From positions 124,001-188,000 of the forward strand of contig BQMF02000279.1 of assembly GCA_027922465.2 (NCBI GenBank): DNA of 64,000 nucleotides, written 5' to 3'. The position numbers were made by a program, and so were the translations under genes. The notes beneath the pieces were generated by a model that did not search any database, had not been told where the DNA came from, and worked only from the letters and a program-made list of their open reading frames with translations. Below, in pieces: positions 1 to 12,000 of the stretch. This stretch comes from Turritopsis dohrnii (taxonomy: Eukaryota > Cnidaria > Hydrozoa > Anthoathecata > Oceaniidae). How positions within the stretch are numbered: position 1 is the first letter of the stretch; each line of letters opens with the position of its first letter.

Positions 1-59
1 AAAATAGGAAATTCTAAGGACTTCTTGTTTTTTTAACTTATTCTTAAAATATGGACTAG

Positions 60-2757
60 GTTCATCCTTGGTAAAAGTTGGAACTGCCATGAAGAAAGTT
101 GGAAACTCAGAGAAGGACTTCATGCAAAAGTCAATGTCACATTTTTTGCACCCTCTGAGAAGTTTTCTTGATAACGAAATGAAAACAATAACTGTATGTA
201 TATATGACTTCAAATGAATCTTCATCTGGTGAAAGCTGCATGTAAACTGGCACCATGTGATTCTTTAGAGAGAAAGACGTGTTTTGGATGTGAAGAGGTT
301 AGACCTGGATGCTTGTAAAACCAAAGTAAAAAAATCCACTACTGCCGAAAAAATGAGACAAGTTAGTATTATGTTCATGTATTCCGTTGACTTTTGTTTA
401 CGTTGTGTATGTAATAAATGCGCATGTCTCATACGCATTTGGAGGGGAGGTCTTGGCTGTTTCATCTGCTGTTTAGTGGTGAATAGCAAACCCTTTTCAT
501 TAAATACGTCACTATAGTCACTAAATAAATAGTTGGCAACATATTTGAAGACACGAAACGAGAAAGAAGCATTAAACACGTTATGAATTCAGTGAAAATG
601 CTTTACTGTTTGAGTTGAAAGTTTTTCACTTAAAACAACATACGTTGTTTATACACTAAACAACGCATGACAAGGTATTTATTGGTTATGGGTCATGATT
701 CATACAAATTGAATACTAGTAACATTAGCAAGGAAATAAAATTCTCTGTTCATAATGCTCTATGACTTGAACTTTTCTGTGTATATAACATCCAATAGCT
801 TTTACAGGTATCCACTAAGGACAAGTTGCTTTTGATGAAACTCTTGTATTCTTTACGCCTACCTCGTTTTAAGCTCATTCATTCCTCTCCCTGGGAATCA
901 AGGTATTTCAGGCTCAGCCTATGCTTATACGCTAAACAAATTGTATCATTCATTAGAAAACCCAGTAACGTAGTAATACCTTTTGTTGTCTGTCTCTAGC
1001 TTGCAGCTGCAGAGAGGCAGCTTAATTCCAGTTGAAACGAAACAATGTGTTTGTAAGGGCCAGAGGTGTTGTATTAATGAAAAGGTTTCTTGTAGAATGT
1101 CTTGAGCACTGGTTGCATTAGGTACAATAAGTGTACAATACTGTATTGATTGATTTATCTCCGCGGCGCTTGTTGATGTTGTCAGGTTTACGTGTGGCGC
1201 TTATTTCAAAGATTGATTAGAACGCGTAAACATTTTTGTGTAATTCGGGCCTAATAATGTTTTAAATTGATGGCTAGAACTCTTACTTTTACAAAAGCTA
1301 CTGCCAGGGGATTTGTTTTTACCGATGGAAAAAACTCAATTTCTGTGACGTGACACTTAAGCCTGGTTCAGACCTGACGATTACGACGATTACGACGATT
1401 ACGACGATTAAAATTCATTGTAATCGTCGTAACCGTCTAATGTGAACACTTTTGTAATCGTCGTAATCGACAAAATATCAAGTGTTTAGAAATACTTGAG
1501 AGTGTTCACACCTGGCCATTGGCGATTTCGACGATTCATTTTTATTTCAATCGTCGTAATCGCCAGGTCTGAACCAGGCTTTACTGTACATTGAGTACGA
1601 TTGTTGTAAGAAATGTATGACGCTTATTAAATTATGTTTGCCGAAATTGCGGCGCTTAATCGATCACTTGCCGTAGTATGTTGTGTCATTCATTTTTTTT
1701 TAAGAAATTGTCGGGAATTTTCAGTTTATTAGCAATCGGATTTACATTTTAGGCGGAAAATGAGCTCCGTCAAGCTCAATCTGATTTTGACCGTCAGCAA
1801 GAAGTAACCAGGTTACTGCTGGAAGGAGTGGGTACAGCTCATGTATGTGTGTTTACATGATGGTTTTTCTTCAACCTTGTGTGTACACGCTACGCTACTT
1901 ATTCTTCCTTTCTTTAGGCTAATCATTTGACGGCGTTAAATACCTTCGTCGAAGCTATGGCGTTATATTATACCGAGTGTCAGCAGCACATCTCTGAATT
2001 ACAGAAAGAACTCAATCAGTAAGTGCACGTCAATAATGCGTTCAGATAGTTTTGCGCACTTATCTCCCATGATTTGTCGCCAGTGCGTACTTACAACTCA
2101 ATCGTGGATACGTTCCCTACTTCGTTTCTCATAGAAAAGTTACAAACCCACCGCGCCCTGTTATGCCGTCTGCTCCACCACCTTACGCTGCAGCCATGCT
2201 TTCAGAGATACCGCCTAGGTCAACGGTGACGCGAAAAGCACGCGTGTTGTATGATTACGACGCTGGTGATAAATCTGAACTTTCGTTACTTGCCGACGAG
2301 GTGTGTTCACATTCACTAAAACCTTTGTGTCAAATCTTTTCTGGTAATTTTAGAATGAGATGTTAAATAATGTTTGCTTGTAGAGTTTTCAATATCACAG
2401 CAAATGTTTTGTGGCACCAGGAGGTTGACTAACTTATAACGTTGAGGTTTTCTTTATTGCCTTACTGAACGATTTCACGTTTTGCGTTTTCAAATTAAAA
2501 CTTCCGCCAATTTTTCTTGTTTACTTCAACCGACAAATTTTACTTCCACGTGTGTTTCTGACTACATAACAAAACAGTTCTTCCTGGTAAAAGTAGGAGA
2601 GCATCCCCAGAGTGGTAAGGATGGCACTAAGATGTTCTTTTGTCGATTCCAGATTGTGACCGTGTACAGCGTGGAGGGATTGGATAGCGAATGGATGATA
2701 GCTGAACGAGGCTCTCAACGCGGAAAAGTACCGATAACATATCTCGAGCTGCTTTAA
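60..2757 (+). CDS. SH3GLB: Endophilin-B (SH3GLB-like), 3' part of gene
   Basis: Coding exons 60-193, 269-361, 1753-1842, 1918-2018, 2135-2300 and 2653-2757, each bounded by AG/GT and phase-compatible. They give 228 residues plus stop; the 5' exons lie before the window. The first exons encode the end of the BAR domain, including KRLDLDACKTKVKK and FDRQQEVTRLLLEG, which are typical of endophilin B. A proline-rich linker follows, then a C-terminal SH3 domain of about 55 residues (ALYDYD-like motif ARVLYDYDAGDKSELS, acidic LLADE, tryptophan in SEWMIAERG, and the ending GKVPITYLELL). Known family role: BAR-mediated curvature of mitochondrial, Golgi and autophagic membranes, with SH3 binding to proline-rich partners. 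The penultimate intron splits the SH3 domain. A Harbinger-type MITE sits in the 1.4 kb intron at 362-1752. Endophilin A is less likely, because the linker and SH3 ending fit the B class better. Confidence 0.93.
1360..1580. mobile_element. PIF/Harbinger-type MITE in endophilin intron
   Basis: Terminal inverted repeats begin AGCCTGGTTCAGACCTG and end with its near-complement CAGGTCTGAACCAGGCT. A 3-bp TTA target duplication flanks the element (1357-1359 and 1581-1583), as expected for PIF/Harbinger insertions. The interior holds a 9-bp tandem repeat (GATTACGAC, about three units) and several inverted ATCGTCGTAAT blocks, so the whole 221 bp can fold back. There is no coding capacity. Confidence 0.85.
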
Positions 2758-4054
2758 ACAGCTGAGCTTTTTTCGTATCATAAATATTCTGTTATTCTAT
2801 TTGGGAAATGAACTTTTGCTTCTTGTGGCTAATTCTGACGAGAGACAATCTTCAAAGAAATCTGGTTTCATGTTTGTTCGTGTGAGTTTGAGTGACGCGA
2901 TTTGTTTACAATTTTTTTTTTGAATATTAATGTAAATAGAAATACGAAATTATAAAATGGAGAAATACTTGATTCAAAGATTCATGAACAATAGATGATG
3001 ACGTGGTAATTATTCTAGAATATTGGTTAATTTTGGCTAAATTCAGGGGAAAACGGTTAGGTTAGGAATTTTCTGTAATTATATTTACAGGACAAAGTCA
3101 TAGAATTTTCTCAGTCAATTTTTTCTCGTTGTGTACTATTCTTCACTTTCAATTTAATATTTCTTCAAGCAGAGTCTTGTGTCTTTCCTGATATAATTAA
3201 TTATTCCCCAGAAAATTCTCTACCAAATGAAAAATTTGGGTCATTTTTTTGCCCCTTTTTGCCCAATATATATAGGGAAGTAGGCAATTTCAGATATGGA
3301 TTCTAATATTTTTTTTGATCTATTTTTTCGAATAGTACAAAAACTTTCAACATTTACAAAAACTATGCGACACGTCATGTGACAAAGACATATTAAAAAG
3401 GTATCAGGTGGAATTTGAATTCTACTTAGTTCCCAATTCCCTTCTGATAATACAATCAAATTAACAATAAGAATAACTGAGTCTGAAAGGTGTCGTCCAT
3501 CTTCATTTGAAGCATGTATCTTTGGATATGGCATTTGATACGTTATTTTAGCTCCAGATATGGTCAGCAAAATTCATCTGAAACAAATCTCTGCATAGGA
3601 GTGCATATCTTTAGAAATATACACAAAATTTCATAAAACTGCTCTCCGTTGCAGTGACTTTTTGACATTTTTGCCCACTGGGGGAGGGATTTTCATCTAG
3701 ACACATTTACGAAACCTGAAAATGCTCTACTGAGCCTAAGCTCAACAACGAGGCCGTAAAATTCAAAAGCATTTTACACAGAGGTTTGTCCTAAACAATG
3801 AAACTTTGAATTAATTTCAATCTCAAAAGCTTCGTTTTTACTATTCTTTTTTCGATGGGAAAATACTTTTTGGACATATTCTTACCTCTTTTGTTGGGAA
3901 TTTCTTCACTTAAACGGATTAATTGGCCTGTGAAGTTTTTATGTTTGTTTTTTTTTAAAAATAAAAATCTGATTCTAAAAATATTTGCTTGGTTACTTAT
4001 GAAATACTTTGTTGTAACGCAGTAACACTCATTTCAAAATGTTTCGCAGGGACA
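2758..4054. other. Intergenic, 3' flank of endophilin gene
   Basis: AT-rich sequence downstream of the endophilin stop. I see no coding exon. The only recognisable element is one copy of a dispersed hairpin repeat at 3591-3684. Confidence 0.6.
3591..3684. repeat. Dispersed hairpin repeat, copy 1
   Basis: First of four copies in the window (others at 5430-5518, 6310-6383 and 58581-58676). All share CTGCGAAGGAG-like and CTCCGTCGCAG-like arms about 45 nt apart, followed by a conserved tail of GTGACTTTTTGAC, usually then TTTTGCCCACTGGGG. Here the arms read CTGCATAGGAG and CTCCGTTGCAG. Confidence 0.7.
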
Positions 4055-5100
4055 GTACCTTATCGGACAAAACAATGTCGGACAAAATTTTCGTCGGACA
4101 AAATTATTCGTCGGACAAACTTTTCGTCACCTCGACAAAATTTCGTCACTTAAGTCCGACGAAAAATTTTGTCCATTTTAAAAATTTCGAAGCAAATGCT
4201 AATTCACTCAGATTCACTCGATTTTACTTATTTTCGATCCATCCCACCCCTCCTCTTGAAAATCCACAAGAAATACTTGAAAAATAATAACAATGCAGCG
4301 TCTGATAGAAATAACTTTATTTCACTTTTCAATGACTATATCTATTTCATCTGATGAATAATCTACAATTTTCGGTGGCTTTTGCTTGATTTTTGGTCTT
4401 ATCATTTCACTGTCACTCTCTTGCTGATTTTCCTCATCTAAGATCGTTTCCATCTTCTTCATCTTCGTCATCTATGATTGGTGGTCTTCTCTTCTTTTTC
4501 GGTTTAATAGCCACACTGCTTTCTTCCTCGCCGTTTTCCTCTTCAATAACAAAGTTTATCTCGTCATCCTCTTTTCTTCATCATCCTCATCCTCTGTACC
4601 TTTGCTGCCTTCAAAGTCCCACGAGTAAAGTTTTGTGAGAAAATCTTTCATCTTTTGGTGTGTTACATATCTGGGACTTTTAAAATTCAGCAATAAAGGT
4701 ATCTCTAAGCCACCTGCTGCGATAATAGGCGAGGGTCTGTATTGCGTAGAAAGGACATGCCCGTCAACTTTTCCACCTTCTTCTTTCAGAAAATGGTACA
4801 CGTGCCTTGAAATTTCCCGTGGAATGTGATCAACTGTGTTTCACTTGTTACATTTTAGGAAATTCTGGAAAAATGGTGTTTTCCCACTTATAGTGCTTTA
4901 AAATACTCAATTGCGCACTCGTTAAACGTGTATGGTATGGTTGTAATCTTTATGAAAACAAAATAAGAAACGTTATTTGGGGAAAAAATGCACGTTTTGA
5001 AATTTTTGATTTGGACATAATTTTTCGTTGGACAAAATATTCGTCGGACTAAATTTTCGTCAGCTCCGGAAAATTTCGTCACATTTGTCCGATAAGGTAC
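4055..5100. mobile_element. Inverted-repeat element carrying an HIRAN-like fragment
   Basis: The ends are perfect inverted copies of GTACCTTATCGGACAAA. Just inside each end are many TCGTCGGACAAA-type subrepeats. The target duplication is ambiguous (TA, or palindromic GTAC). The ends resemble the small palindromic elements at 5167-5252 and 54023-54173 (TTATCGGGGATAATTTCG), so this is probably a larger relative of that MITE family. Its interior encodes an HIRAN-like stretch on the minus strand. Confidence 0.75.
4556..4850 (-). pseudogene. HIRAN-like domain fragment within transposable element
   Basis: Read on the minus strand, the frame has an IPREISR start, a FLKEEGGK helix, an RPSPIIAAGGLEIPLLLNF strand region, and then an acidic tail. 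The GGLEIPL core with a preceding arginine and the IPR...FL..GG pattern resembles HIRAN domains, known from HLTF/Rad5 as 3'-end DNA binders and from many uncharacterised invertebrate proteins. There is a stop just upstream of the IPR segment and no catalytic domain. I read it as a remnant of a transposon-borne or captured gene; the assignment rests on motif appearance only. Confidence 0.5.
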
Positions 5101-5166
5101 ATACTTTTTTACGTGTTTTTAATGATTGTTAAGGCTTTCCAATTGATTCAATCGCAGAATGTTTAT

Positions 5167-5252
5167 TACCTTATCGGGGATAATTTCGCCGAAAATTTTG
5201 AAAAAGTATTAGTAAAATTTCGCAAAATGTCGAAATTATCCCCGATAAGGTA
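5167..5252. repeat. Short palindromic MITE (TTATCGGGGATAATTTCG family)
   Basis: 86 bp with ends TACCTTATCGGGGATAATTT and its complement AAATTATCCCCGATAAGGTA. The centre is AAAATTTTG/TTTCGCAAAATG-rich. It is the same family as the copy in the helicase gene at 54023-54173. Confidence 0.8.
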
Positions 5253-5429
5253 TCCTTCATTTTCCTTTGTAATTTCTTGTGGAACGTTTAGTAGAATTTA
5301 GAACGATACTTCGAGTATACCTTTTCTAGTTCATCTAGGCCAAGTTGTCAAGAAGAAGAGATCTTATTCTTGTTAACAGTCAAGACCTTTGAAGATGTTA
5401 TAGGTGGGATGAATAATTTGTTAAAAGAT

Positions 5430-5518
5430 CTGCGAAGGAGTACATAAAAATATGCACATAGCTTCAGTGAAAGTGTTCTCCGTCGCAGAGATGTTTTGAT
5501 GATTTTGCGCACTGGGAT
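5430..5518. repeat. Dispersed hairpin repeat, copy 2
   Basis: Arms CTGCGAAGGAG and CTCCGTCGCAG can form an 11-bp stem with one mismatch. The tail is a variant of the shared TTTTGCCCACTGGG motif (TTTTGCGCACTGGG). Confidence 0.7.
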
Positions 5519-6045
5519 GTTATCAATGAAGAAAGTTTAAAAAGAAACGTTAATGCTGCAACTTCACATCCTTCTCCGACATTTGAAGCAAATGCTGATT
5601 AAATAAACCTGACGCCCTATGATACTCACACATTTCTCGTTGCCTGTAAAATTTTGATTTCAAAACAATAGGATGGATTGAGTCTTCGTGGTGAAATCGA
5701 GAAGATTGTTGTGTCACCTGAAATCAGTGATCTCCCGAATACATACCACCACCACTTTTCCCAATCCCATCAAACGTTCATAGAAACGTTCAAAGATTCA
5801 TTCCTCTGCCATATCTTTCTATGGTGGATATACTATACATATACATCTTTTCACGTTAAAAATGAATTCCATTCAATTTAGATAGGTGGATGAAGTCCAA
5901 AAAAAAAATTGGTAAAAATCATAACAAAATCGAATTTACATTTCAATTGGAGAAAAAAAGAAGAGCAGATTTGGGAATTTCACGGAAAAGGAAAATTATC
6001 ACGTTCTTTTGAAATTTTACAAGGTCTACATAAAGATGAATGACA

Positions 6046-9000
6046 TTAGCTGTCAATCATTTGCTCCAGCTCCATCATCAAGTCATTATCATCAATGTCA
6101 CTGAGTTCATCGTTCTCATCGTCATCTCCAGAATACAGATCGTTGATCTCCTTCTCGAATTCATCGTCCGATAACAAATCGGATTCCTTTTTCCGCTTGT
6201 CGTTATCCCTTTGAGAAAAGAAGCAGGGAAAGTTAAATTACTAATGACTCATATTGAGAAATGTTACAACAATAGACCTTTCCCTGTGGACAAAATTGTT
6301 GAATAATCACTGCGAAGGAGTTAGAAACATACACACTATTTCAATGAAAATGCACTTTGTCGCAGTGACTTTTTGACAATTGGTTTATCAGATCTGGCGT
6401 TTTAAGAGAAAGCAAAATTATCTCAGTTGTAAGGTTCGGGCAGTAAAAAATAACTTCGACAACTTTGATCGAAGTAATAAGATAATACTTCGGAGCCTCC
6501 AACCTAAGCCGTGGCCCATCCTGGAAAGCAGATGCAATAGCAACTGACTGAGGCTAGCCACGTAAAACAATACCTTATAAAGAAATAAATAAATAGCTTT
6601 TCATCGAATTTGAGTTGAAAAATGGAAAGGACATAAGAAAATCTTCAGAAGAAAGTCGAAAAGAAAAAGGTTTTGCACATCATAACATTTTACTCGAAAT
6701 ATCCTTTCTCACAGAGATTGTACTGTAACACATTAAAGGAGGTATATAACTTTCCGATATAGATGCATATTCCGATATTAGAGTGAATATACCGTTTAAG
6801 TTGACCGGTTATTAGAAGGGAAAACAAGACTTACAGAGCTTCTCTTATTTCATCCATGGAATGCGGAGAATCGGCAATCTCGTCAGTTAGTGGTTTCACA
6901 ACATTTAACTGCTGTTCGCTCTGCGAAGACGCATTGTCGGGATTATGAGACAATGGCGGTATGTCAACCAGGTTTGGCGCAAGCGGTTTCTTCGAAGATG
7001 ACATCGAGTCAAGAAGTTCTGTAGTATGCTCTTCTGGTTGGGACTGGGTCGTCGAAAGATCTGCTGTTGCCAGGGAACCAGGTGCAACCTGCTGTAAAGG
7101 AGGGACCCGAGCGATTTTAGACTGGTCAATTTTCTCCTCTCTCTTCTCAGACTGTCCATCCACTTTGTTCGACGATGAATGTCTTCGAAGGATTGGTTTA
7201 CGATTCAGCGGCGATACTTTCTTCGGATTCGCTACGGGAACTTCACCGATGTTTCCTTGCTTTCCGCTTAAGGCTTTCTCTTGCTCCTTCTGTCTTCTTA
7301 ATCGTTTAGCTCGCATGATTTCTTCAAATGACATCACACCCCCTAATGGCTTGGTAGGCAAGGTAGATTTAACTGACGTGCCAGCGTTTTTATCTGTTGA
7401 AACACTTTCCTTCTGCAACTAGTAGGTAGTAAAAGTTCTGTCGTCAATAAAAACAACCACAGCAAACAAAAAAGAAATAAGGAACAGCACTAACCAATAC
7501 GACTTTCTTCGGGCTTAGGTTGACAACCCTTTGTTTGGTTCCGGTTAAATTTTGACTGTCCACCGAAGGTTCTATAAAAACCATAAAGTTGATTGAATTA
7601 GTTGGCCTATGGGGATAAGGAGTAGAACTCACGTTTGGATTGCCGGGGGTTCGAAACCGACCCGGGGGTATCGGTAGTGGGGTATGGTCTCACTGTTAAT
7701 TACCATAGCGTAATACAGTCTGTGTACCAAGAATAGCCAATCGTTAAGAAGGGAGACATCAACACCCAAGACTATCCGTTATTACTTCACCAAAGTAAAT
7801 ACAGTGCAACCTCTAATAGCGACCACTTCCAGGGACCACCTCGAAATGGTCGTTGATTGGAGGTTCGCTATTAGAGGCTGTAAAATGGTTTCAAAGGGAA
7901 ATCTACATACTTACCGGAAGCTACAGGCGGCTTATATAATTGGACGGTTTTACGCTTCGCTTTCTCTTCGTCTCCAGTGTTCCTTTTCAAGTTGCGGACC
8001 GCGAGAGAGTTGTTTACGTTTCTTTTCTCCGTGTTTTCAGAATTGTCTTCTGATACTGAACTGTTGGTATCGTCAGATATAACACAAGTTTTATCCTCAC
8101 CAAGCTTCCGTTTGCGCTTTTCAGCCATTATCTCATTAAAGGATTTTACTTTGATTAGTTTGGATTTGTTTACCGGTTTATCCGTTTTAATTTCCAGTTT
8201 ATCCGTTTTGTTTACCAGTTCATTTTTTGCAGGGAACAGAATAGGGCACTTGGTGGTGGTTTCATTGGGTACGCTAGCAGTATCCGTGCTATCCGATGCG
8301 AGACTGATGACTTTACGTTTGCTAGATGAAGAGATCTCTTCCAGAGTTTTTTTTGTTGGTTTACTAATCACACTGACAACGCTTGTCACACCCTGTCTTA
8401 CAACTTTAGCAGAGTCTTTATCACTCTTTTTAGAACTAGAGTTTGATGATCTGTTCGTGTTTTTTGAAGAAGAAGTAACTTTAGATTTAATACTGTTGTT
8501 AGTTTTGGAGCTTGTTTTTTCAGTCGGCTTAGAAATCGTTTTACTTTTCACGTTCGTAGACTTCACATTTTTTCTTCGATCAGTGCAAGCAGTTTCTTCT
8601 GTTTGATTCAGTTCTAAAGCTAAGTCGTCATCAGCGTCTACTGAGAAGTTTATATCTGTCGTTTCATCTGGGATAATAACGACCGCACCTGTATCTTTTG
8701 GAGATGGGTCGGACCTATTTTCAGATTTGTCTGGCGATTGTACAACATTGTCTTTCTTGCTTTGTTTACCAACAGGTTCATCGAAATCTTCTCGAATGGG
8801 TGACGCGTCCAGTCCCAATTCTACTGCGTCTTCTTCGGTGAAAGCATCGGCGTCAATTGATTTCGTCCTTTTTTTGCTATTGTTTTCATGACTTTCTTGG
8901 TCAGTTGAATCGACACTTTTGCTACGTTTACGAGATTTTTTGCTGGAAGATTTATCTCTTTCCATTAAACTGTCGAACTCAGCTTCAAATTTGTCCTTTC

Positions 9001-12000
9001 TTCTTTCGATTAATTTTCTCAATGCCTTTTCTCGTAATATTTCCTCGTAGGTTTTTATGGTGACTTCAGAATCGCTACTTGCATATTTATCTGATCGCCT
9101 TTTAGATTTTTGTTCGAATTTATCATCCTTGTAGCCATCATAAAGGAACTCTAAAAACGGAACATAGGGGCCGATCATATGGAGCTTTTTATCCTGGCAG
9201 GGTGAAACGAGACCGTTTTGACGAGATCCTACTTTTTATGTAATTCTCACTGTATTTACTTTTCTGATCATATGGAAAATAAAAAAACCACCCCGGCCTG
9301 GCCAAGCAATATCTCGTTTATTTTTGCCAGGATTTCGCTCAAGCAACGTGGGTTTTTTTCCATATGATCCCAATTACCTGGTATAGACGAAGATGAATGA
9401 ATGAACATTTACAAATAGAAACAGAAATTTTATTTATAGTAGATCAAAGAAGATTCAAATAAAACAACACTTCATCACAACTGGTCAAAGGGAAAGAATC
9501 ATGATAGCATGACAATACGTTTTTTATTTGTTTATTATGAATTACAATGTTCACTTACCGAATTCCTCATTATTGATTATAGGTATTTTGAATTCTCAAC
9601 TAACTGACTTCTCTACATAAAAGTAAGATCAAACAAAACCAGCAAATACCTTCATCTTTAGAGTACGAAGCTTTCTCTGTAAACTTTTTATATGAATTCT
9701 TGTGTTTGGTCCCTGCATTTAACATTGAAACACAAATTCATTCATTGATTTATTTAACTAGACTACTTACAGTGAAATGATGCACACAAGCTGAGTGACG
9801 AGACGAGAAAAAAGAAAAACCAACCATCACGGTTTCTTCTGGACTTCTTACTCTTCTGTCTATCCTTGCTTTTATGTTTTGATCTTCGGTACGTCTCATC
9901 ATCATCATTTTCGTCAGCTGAGAGTAAAATGTCCTTTTCATGTCAAAGCCCAGGTATAATCAAAATATTATAATAAACGTAATAATAATAACATCCATAT
10001 AGAGAAAAGTAATTGGAGAGAAATTAACAACAGCTACGAACAAATTTTGTACCAATGTTTATATATAATGGATGAAATCAAAAATAAAACAAAACTAAAA
10101 CATTTTGATTTAGTGACACTTTATGTATCATATATCATACAAATCAAAAGCAACTTACAATAAGTCCCTTGACTGCCACCACCTATGAATAACAAATTAA
10201 ATAAAAACAATAAATTTCACAGTTCAAGATGAGAAACCTACATTATAACAGGATAATACATAATATTTCGATTCAGGGTTCTCAGCAGTTCAAAATAATA
10301 TTTTCCCTAATTTTTGTTTAAAACATATTGTTTTTTCTTGATCCATAATGTATTTTTTCCTTGACTTAAGTCAAAATTATAGTGTGAAATATTAACATAT
10401 ATAACGTATATACCTAGCAGAGAAAGAGTTGTTACAGGTGACAGAAATTAAAAGTGCTTACAACCAATATAATACTTTGAATAAAAACATCAACAAAAAA
10501 TACCAAACAGTAAGTTTCAATCATCAAAGTAACTCTACATTATTATTTTCACAGAAATCTCACGTACTAACCAAGTTCTTTTCCTTGTTGATCAAACCAT
10601 TTAACTCTTTCTGGAAAAGCTCTCTCCTCTCCTTCTCTACAGTCTTTCCAGCTTCCTTTCTCCTCTAGCCTAATTTTTACCCTTTGTTCTGTTTCATTTC
10701 AAAGGAAATGGAAGCCAGAACACACTTAATGATACCATTTAAAATATTGATAAAAATAAATTAGTATAGATCAAATTTGGAAAAAAACAACAAAAAAACC
10801 CAACAAATTCTCTGACTTTTCCCTGACTGTGTCATGATTTTATTTTCCCCTGGAACTTTTCCAGGTTTGCCCTGACTGCTGAGAATCCTGTGAAAGTTTT
10901 GAAAATTAGAGAAAGAAAGGAGTTTACAAGTTGTTGTTTGGTCAAATCAAAGAACATTTAAAAGGTCAAATTTATAAAAACAAACAAAAAACAAAAACAA
11001 TTGCGTGAGCACAGCTACCGCCAACAGGTTAGTAATTAAATAGTTTTACCTTTCTCTCGAGCAGCCAACATTTCTTTAAATAGTCGTACTTGTTCAGAGA
11101 AATGTTCTGACAAAAGAATAATAATTGTATGTAAAAACTCTCCCTAGTCGAAGACCCAATAACTTAATGATTATGTAAGTTTATAATTGGGAAGAGATAA
11201 GTGTTAATACCCAAAAGTGCAGCGGGGTAGAAAGAGGAAGTAGGGTGATACTCTTAAAGCCTTAAACAGAGTTTGGATAGTTACCATTTTTAGGAAACGC
11301 TGTGACTTGAGCACCTACAAAAGAACATATAATACAAAACAATACATATTAGCAAATAAACTAAATGCATACGAAAAACTTAACGAAGAGAGACTTCACA
11401 TCTTATCAAAGAATCAATGTTTAAACTTTACAATTAATACCTAACGTTGTCACTTGAGCTTGTTGAATAGACGGATGAATTAAATTCAATGGAAGTGACG
11501 AATTTCCGACAACACCAGAATGGAGAGCAGGAACTATTCTTGGTGTTAACTGAAACCAGAATTTAGAATTAAGTAACTGATACTAAGTATGAACGTTCAT
11601 TCAATGAAAACAATTCACCCACTTGTGGCGGTAATGGTACACTTATTGGCTTGTTAACTGCCACAACATTAGTTGGCAGCGTGCTTGGGAAACCATTCAT
11701 TGACACAGAATTTGATTCCATTTTCAAAGGTAATGTTGCAACTGGCAAAACATCTGTATTCGATTGGGTGACAGGAGGTGCAGCAGCTTTTGGGACTTTA
11801 TGCATGAAAGGGCAGTTTTGGTTTAAACACCCAGTTGACAATTCAAACTTGCATGGAATCATGCTATTGTTACGTTTGCTGGTGCCATTATCAATTACTG
11901 CATGCCTCAAAATGCAAGCTGGGTTGGTGCAACTGCCCTTTAGCCATTCAGGACAAGTTTCGGTAGTTAACGTAGCTGCTGGCTGATGACGAAATTTACA

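Noticed and set aside
7977..8606. 209-codon plus-strand open frame
   Set aside because: It is antisense to the long exon of the ZC3H11A-like gene. Its Leu/Ser/Phe-rich composition is the complement of Lys/Asp/Ser-rich coding sequence.
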